Below are positions 27,245 through 34,457 of a stretch of DNA of 34,457 bases, in pieces. The position numbers and the translations under genes are program-made. Positions within the stretch are counted from its first letter, which is position 1. Every line of letters begins with the position of its first letter. The notes below the pieces were generated by a model. It worked only from the letters and a program-made list of their open reading frames with translations, had not been told where the DNA came from and made no database searches. Source of the stretch: Pseudomonadota bacterium (GTDB lineage: Bacteria > Pseudomonadota > Alphaproteobacteria > Kiloniellales > JACOMY01); NCBI GenBank assembly GCA_029781795.1, contig JAKOWB010000343.1, positions 1 to 34,457 of the forward strand. The letters run 5' to 3'.

Positions 27245-28207
27245 ATGTCCAAGCCGTCGCTGCTCGTCACCCGCTGCCTGCCCGATGCCGTGGTGGAGCG
27301 CGCCCAGCGCGACTACGACGTGCGCCTGCACCAGCAGGACGACCCGCTGCCGCAGGACGCCATCCTGGCCGGCGCGGCCGCGGCCGACGCCATCATCACC
27401 GCGCCCGGCGCCCCGCTGAAGGCCGACCTGATCGCCAGGCTGCCGGCGCGGGTGAAGATGGTCGCCACCTTCTCGGTCGGCTTCGACCACCTCGACCTCG
27501 ACGCCGCCAAGGCCAAGGGCCTGGTGGTCAGCAACACGCCGGACGTGCTGACCGACGCCACGGCCGACATCACCCTGCTCTGCCTGCTCGGCGCCTCGCG
27601 CCGTGCCTGGGAGGGCCAGGAGATGCTGCGCAAGCAGGCGTGGGTCGGCTGGAACCCGCGCCAGCTCATGGGCTGGAGCCTCGGCGGCAAGCGCCTCGGC
27701 ATCTACGGCATGGGCCGCATCGGCCGCGCCGTGGCCGACCGCGCACGGGCCTTCGGCATGCGGATCCTCTACCACAACCGCAGCCGCCTCTCGCCCGAGC
27801 TGGAGAAGGGCGCGACCTACTACGCCGATCCCGAGGCGCTGCTGCGCGACAGCGACGTCTTCTCGATCAACGCGCCCGCCAGCCCGGAGACCGACAACTT
27901 CCTCGATGCGCGGCGCATCGCCCTGCTGCCCGACGGCGCCATCGTGGTGAACACGGCGCGCGGCACCCTGGTCGACGACGAGGCGCTGATCGCCGCCCTC
28001 ACCTCCGGCAAGCTGGCCGCCGCCGGCCTCGACGTCTATCGCGGCGAGCCGAAGCTGCATCCCGGCTACCTGCCGCTGAAGAACGCCTACCTGCTGCCGC
28101 ACCTCGGCAGCGCCACGGTCGAGACGCGCAACGCCATGGGCTTCTGCTGCCTCGACAACCTCGACGCCTTCTTCGCCGGCAAGCCGGTGCCGAACCGCAT
28201 CGCGTAG
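27245..28207 (+). CDS. D-2-hydroxyacid dehydrogenase (glycerate dehydrogenase / hydroxypyruvate reductase-like)
   Basis: The 320-residue enzyme is an NAD(P)-dependent D-isomer dehydrogenase of the GHPR type. It likely reduces glyoxylate or hydroxypyruvate. The nucleotide-binding GMGRIGRAVADRA is at about residues 155-167. The catalytic arginine lies in NTARGTLVDDEAL (about 237-249), the glutamate in LDVYRGEP (about 262-269), and the histidine in LLPHLGSAT (about 283-291). VATFSVGFDHLDL and SNTPDVLTDATAD belong to the substrate domain. The ATG at 27245 follows GGGGGATG-type purines. A terminator-like hairpin is shared with lon downstream. Confidence 0.92.
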   Translation: MSKPSLLVTRCLPDAVVERAQRDYDVRLHQQDDPLPQDAILAGAAAADAIITAPGAPLKADLIARLPARVKMVATFSVGFDHLDLDAAKAKGLVVSNTPDVLTDATADITLLCLLGASRRAWEGQEMLRKQAWVGWNPRQLMGWSLGGKRLGIYGMGRIGRAVADRARAFGMRILYHNRSRLSPELEKGATYYADPEALLRDSDVFSINAPASPETDNFLDARRIALLPDGAIVVNTARGTLVDDEALIAALTSGKLAAAGLDVYRGEPKLHPGYLPLKNAYLLPHLGSATVETRNAMGFCCLDNLDAFFAGKPVPNRIA

Positions 28208-28220
28208 CTCAGCGGCCGGC

Positions 28221-28261
28221 AGTCGGAAAAGAAGAAGGCCGGCCCCTCGCGGGACCGGCCT
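28221..28261 (-). terminator. Intrinsic terminator of lon (possibly bidirectional)
   Basis: AGGCCGG (28236-28242) pairs with CCGGCCT (28255-28261), and CCC/GGG extends the stem inside. Read on the minus strand it is followed by TTCTTCTTTTCC, a good U-tract for lon. On the plus strand only TCTCG follows the dehydrogenase gene. Confidence 0.75.
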
Positions 28262-28288
28262 CTCGCAATCTCAGCTTGCCGACCGGGG

Positions 28289-30688
<2,400 letters not shown>

Positions 30689-30820
30689 GGTACCTCGTTT
30701 TCCGTTGCCAGGGCCCCAAGACTGGGCACCCAGAGGCCGGGCCCCCGTCGCCCCACTGTGAGACTCTATGGGCAGCCCGCTGCATGAAGGTTGGCGTCCT
30801 GGCCCGGCAAATCAAGCCTT

Positions 30821-30844
30821 AAAGCGGACGGCCTCTGGGCCGCC
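30821..30844 (-). terminator. Weak hairpin between the DUF6311 gene and lon
   Basis: On the minus strand GGCGGCC and GGCCGTC-like arms pair around CAGA (30827-30844), followed by CGCTTTAAGG. It lies just after the stop of the membrane protein gene. The short T-run makes it a weak candidate. Confidence 0.35.
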
Positions 30845-30857
30845 GGGCCAGCGCTCG

Positions 30858-32891
30858 CTAGGAACCGGCACGCTCCAGGGAGAGGCGGCAGGTCGAAAGG
30901 AAGCGCCAGGGCGACGGCAGGACGAGGCCGACCAGCGCGTCGGCCGGCAGCGTGCCGAGTGCCGTCCGCCAGCGATGCGGCGCCTCCGCCACGACCGGCA
31001 GTTCGGCGCGAGCGACGCCGTCCACCACCAGCCGCAGCGTGCCGCCGGGAAAGGGCCAGTCCGCCTCGGCGCAGAACAGCCGCAAGTCCTGGCTGCCCGC
31101 CTCGGCGCTGCGGAAGGCGAGGCCCCACTGCAATGGCCCGAGGATGGCAAGAAAGGGCGCGGCCTCCTGCCCCTGCGGCGGCCCGCCCGGGGCCAGCGGC
31201 GCGAAGAGCGACTGCCTGAGCGGCGGGGCAAGGCCCGCGGCGTCCTTGCTTTCCCGGCACAGGACATAGTCGTCCTGCCGGTCGCAGAACTGCGGTGAGC
31301 GCGGCAGCAGGGCCAGGAAGCGAACGCTGTCGGGTGTGAAGACATAGGCCGTGCGGGCGGCCAGACCGCTGTCGATCAGCGCACGGGGCAGCACCTGGCA
31401 ATGCTCGCTCAAGAAGTCAGGCGCATAGCGGGCGAGGTAGACGGAGTTGATGGTGAGCCCCTGTTCCAAGGCCAGGCGGCCGAAATTCCAGAACCCCCCT
31501 AGTTTCTTCTTCTGGCATTGCCAGGCCGGCAGTTCCACCAGATGGTCGTGATCCGATGCCAGGGTACGCCAAGCCGCGGCCCGCAGGGCCGAAGGATGCG
31601 TCGGCTGGAACTTCGCCTCCATCCTCGCCCGCAGGGGCGCGAGATCCGCCAGTTGCAGCGCGACGGCGGCGGCCAGCGCCGCGAGGGCAACGCCGCGTCG
31701 CCGCCACCGCAGCAACCCGGCCAGGACCAGCAGTATCACCGCATAGTGCAGCGGCCAGACAAAGCGGCCGGCGGCATGGAACACGCCGGCCAGTCCGTCC
31801 CACCCCGGCGGCAGATCGAATGCCAGCAGCACGCGGTCGCCCAGCCGAACCTCGTTGGTCAGGGCGAAAAGCAGGCCTAGAAGCGCCGCGGCGGCCAGCG
31901 GCAGCCAGTCCTGCCACGGCCGGCGGCAACCCGCGAGGCCCGCCAGCGCCAGCGGCAGCAGCGCCAGCACGCCGAGGCCGAGCCAGGCCAGGCCCTCCCA
32001 GCTTCCCGCGGACAGCTCGACCCCGGTCAACAGGCCGCTGAAGCCGAGCGGATCGACCAGTCCCAGCAGGCCCGTGCCGAAGCTCGCATAGCCGCCGCTA
32101 GTGAGGCCGCCCGGTTCGAACGGCAGGACGAGGAAACCATGCACCAGTGGCGAGGCCAGGCAGACGGCAAGTCCCGCCGCCGCCAGGCCAACCGCGGTAG
32201 GCAGCCCGACTTCCCGCCGCAACAGCACTTTCGCCAGCGCCGCCAGCAGAATCAGCGCCGTCATCGCCAGGAGGTAGGGGTTGATGCCGCCGGCAAGCCA
32301 CAGGAGCAGCAGCGACAGCAGCGCCTGACGGCGTCCCGCCGCCTCGCCGGCCCGCAGGTAGAGCAGCAGCGCAGCCAGCAGCAGCCAATGGGACGAAAGC
32401 GCGAAGTGCCCGGAAAAGCGGATCCACAGCGGCGGCGCAAGCAGGAACAGGCAGCCGCCGGCGAAGGCCGCGAAGGGCCGCGACGGCCCGGCCAGAACCT
32501 CGGCCAGACGGAAGCCGAACCAGGCCTGCAGGACACAGTTCACGGCGAGCAGCAGGCCGAAGTACTGAAAGCCGCGCGGCAGGAGGGGATCCAACAGGGA
32601 CAGCGGCAGCGCCAGCAGCGGCACCAGATCGGTCTGGGCGACCGAGACGCCGGTTGGATAGCCGAGGCCGGTGACCCAGGTGGGCGGAAAGTGCCAGCCC
32701 CGCTCGATCCGCAGATAGCCCCACCCCAGGAAGGCGGTGCCGCGGTCGCCGATGATCCAGTCGAGATTGGTCGGATCGAAGACCCGCCAGGCGCCGGCCA
32801 GCACCGCCACGCCGACGCCCGAGGCCAAAGCCGCCAGCCACCAACCGAGCGCCCGGCCGACCCTGCTGCCCTCTGCCTGGTTCGCCGTCAT
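30858..32891 (-). CDS. DUF6311 family polytopic membrane protein (GT-C-like)
   Basis: The 677-residue protein has a cytoplasmic N-terminus and about eleven hydrophobic segments up to residue 420. A soluble region of about 250 residues follows, with several cysteines. The family signs I recall for DUF6311 are seen: DWIIGDRGTAFLGW, FPPTWVTGLGYPTGVSVAQTDLVPLLALPLSLL and QYFGLLLAVNCVLQAWFGF. The fold and the aspartate in the first loop recall GT-C transferases or mannosyltransferase-like proteins acting on polyprenyl-linked sugars, but no activity is proved. It sits between clpX and lon, separated from clpX by a strong terminator, so it needs its own promoter. Alternative: a lipid-linked sugar flippase-like protein. 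Confidence 0.75.
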   Translation of the reverse strand: MTANQAEGSRVGRALGWWLAALASGVGVAVLAGAWRVFDPTNLDWIIGDRGTAFLGWGYLRIERGWHFPPTWVTGLGYPTGVSVAQTDLVPLLALPLSLLDPLLPRGFQYFGLLLAVNCVLQAWFGFRLAEVLAGPSRPFAAFAGGCLFLLAPPLWIRFSGHFALSSHWLLLAALLLYLRAGEAAGRRQALLSLLLLWLAGGINPYLLAMTALILLAALAKVLLRREVGLPTAVGLAAAGLAVCLASPLVHGFLVLPFEPGGLTSGGYASFGTGLLGLVDPLGFSGLLTGVELSAGSWEGLAWLGLGVLALLPLALAGLAGCRRPWQDWLPLAAAALLGLLFALTNEVRLGDRVLLAFDLPPGWDGLAGVFHAAGRFVWPLHYAVILLVLAGLLRWRRRGVALAALAAAVALQLADLAPLRARMEAKFQPTHPSALRAAAWRTLASDHDHLVELPAWQCQKKKLGGFWNFGRLALEQGLTINSVYLARYAPDFLSEHCQVLPRALIDSGLAARTAYVFTPDSVRFLALLPRSPQFCDRQDDYVLCRESKDAAGLAPPLRQSLFAPLAPGGPPQGQEAAPFLAILGPLQWGLAFRSAEAGSQDLRLFCAEADWPFPGGTLRLVVDGVARAELPVVAEAPHRWRTALGTLPADALVGLVLPSPWRFLSTCRLSLERAGS

Positions 32892-32980
32892 GCTGCCCGC
32901 AGCATCCCAACCGCCCGTGCGACGTGTCCAACCAGCCTAGCAGAGCCTGGCACGAGAGCAGTGCCGCGGCGGCGGGAGCG

Positions 32981-33009
32981 AAAAGGGCGGCGCGAAGGTC
33001 GCGCCGCCC
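32981..33009 (-). terminator. Intrinsic terminator of clpX
   Basis: GGGCGGCGCGA (32985-32995) and TCGCGCCGCCC (32999-33009) form a perfect 11-base stem with a 3-base loop. On the minus strand TTTT follows at once, as in a classic Rho-independent terminator. Confidence 0.88.
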
Positions 33010-33036
33010 ATGTCGCCGTTTCGTCCTGCGCGGGAC

Positions 33037-34302
<1,266 letters not shown>

Positions 34303-34353
34303 GTCTTCCGGTCCGGTGCCCAGGTCCAGGGCACGTCATTGGAATGTTAGACG

Positions 34354-34398
34354 GGGGGTCCGCGACCGCACAATGACAAAATGGCGACACGGACCCCC
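34354..34398. repeat. Inverted repeat in the clpX leader region
   Basis: GGGGGTCCG (34354-34362) and CGGACCCCC (34390-34398) are perfect 9-base arms with 27 bases between them. It lies just downstream of the heat-shock promoter, so most of it would be in the clpX mRNA leader. It may be an attenuator-like stem or protein site; nothing decides between these. Confidence 0.5.
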
Positions 34399-34400
34399 TT

Positions 34401-34429
34401 AGATGGGTAAGAAGCCCCGTTGCTTCAAG
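34401..34429 (-). promoter_or_regulatory. clpX: RpoH-type heat-shock promoter of clpX
   Basis: On the minus strand CTTGAAG (34429-34423) is followed after 14 bases by ACCCATCT (34408-34401). This matches the sigma-32 consensus of CTTGAA and CCCCATnT and the same spacing as the E. coli groE promoter. Transcription would start near 34394, about 90 bases before the clpX ATG. Confidence 0.65.
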
Positions 34430-34457
34430 GGCTTCCCGCACCTGCTGCCGGACCGGC

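Noticed and set aside
30689-30857. A heat-shock promoter before lon
   Set aside because: CTTGATT and GCCCATAG occur on the minus strand, but they are not at a spacing that sigma-32 uses with each other.

Overview
This window comes from a GC-rich alphaproteobacterial chromosome, probably a Rhodospirillales-like lineage. The evidence is the block pyrB-pyrC-plsY-dprA-topA-rnr-ctp-nudix-rpmG, an EipB-family envelope protein, a BcsS-family barrel protein, a DinB with an N-terminal zinc ribbon, and lon and clpX close together. Nearly every base is coding. I see no tRNA, rRNA, CRISPR array, insertion sequence or integrase.

Layout. (a) 1-1523, minus strand: a GbsR/MarR-type repressor, a DUF4166 protein and a truncated small membrane protein in one operon, with two copies of an AAATTT/GAAATT operator-like palindrome. 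(b) 1597-3957, minus: a secreted protein that looks like an inverse autotransporter barrel followed by a right-handed beta-helix passenger. (c) 4227-6525, plus: pyrB and an adjacent dihydroorotase homologue that has lost most metal ligands (PyrX-type pseudoenzyme). (d) 6659-13909: an accessory block. It holds a BcsS-like barrel protein, a cellulose-synthase-like GT2 without PilZ domain, and an unknown membrane-anchored protein (plus). It also holds a three-gene partner-switching module of phosphatase, STAS protein and HATPase kinase (minus), a decayed fragment of a second phosphatase, and a Tat-type GH5 glucanase (plus). (e) 13941-23923: plsY, dprA, topA, rnr, C-terminal processing protease, NUDIX hydrolase and rpmG, interrupted by one small unknown minus-strand gene. 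(f) 24043-28207: ROK sugar kinase and dinB (overlapping), eipB, and a D-2-hydroxyacid dehydrogenase. (g) 28289-34302, minus: lon, a DUF6311 polytopic membrane protein and clpX, with a good heat-shock (RpoH-type) promoter upstream of clpX.

The most interesting region is the accessory block between pyrC and plsY. It combines a minimal glucan synthase (GT2, barrel and unknown third component, with no BcsB or BcsC in view), a glucanase, and a complete phosphatase/antagonist/kinase switch. The synthase lacks a c-di-GMP-binding PilZ domain and its QxxRW motif is altered to QRFKY. One testable idea is that the partner-switching module, rather than c-di-GMP binding to the synthase, controls production or release of an exopolysaccharide. 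This is inference from neighbourhood only.
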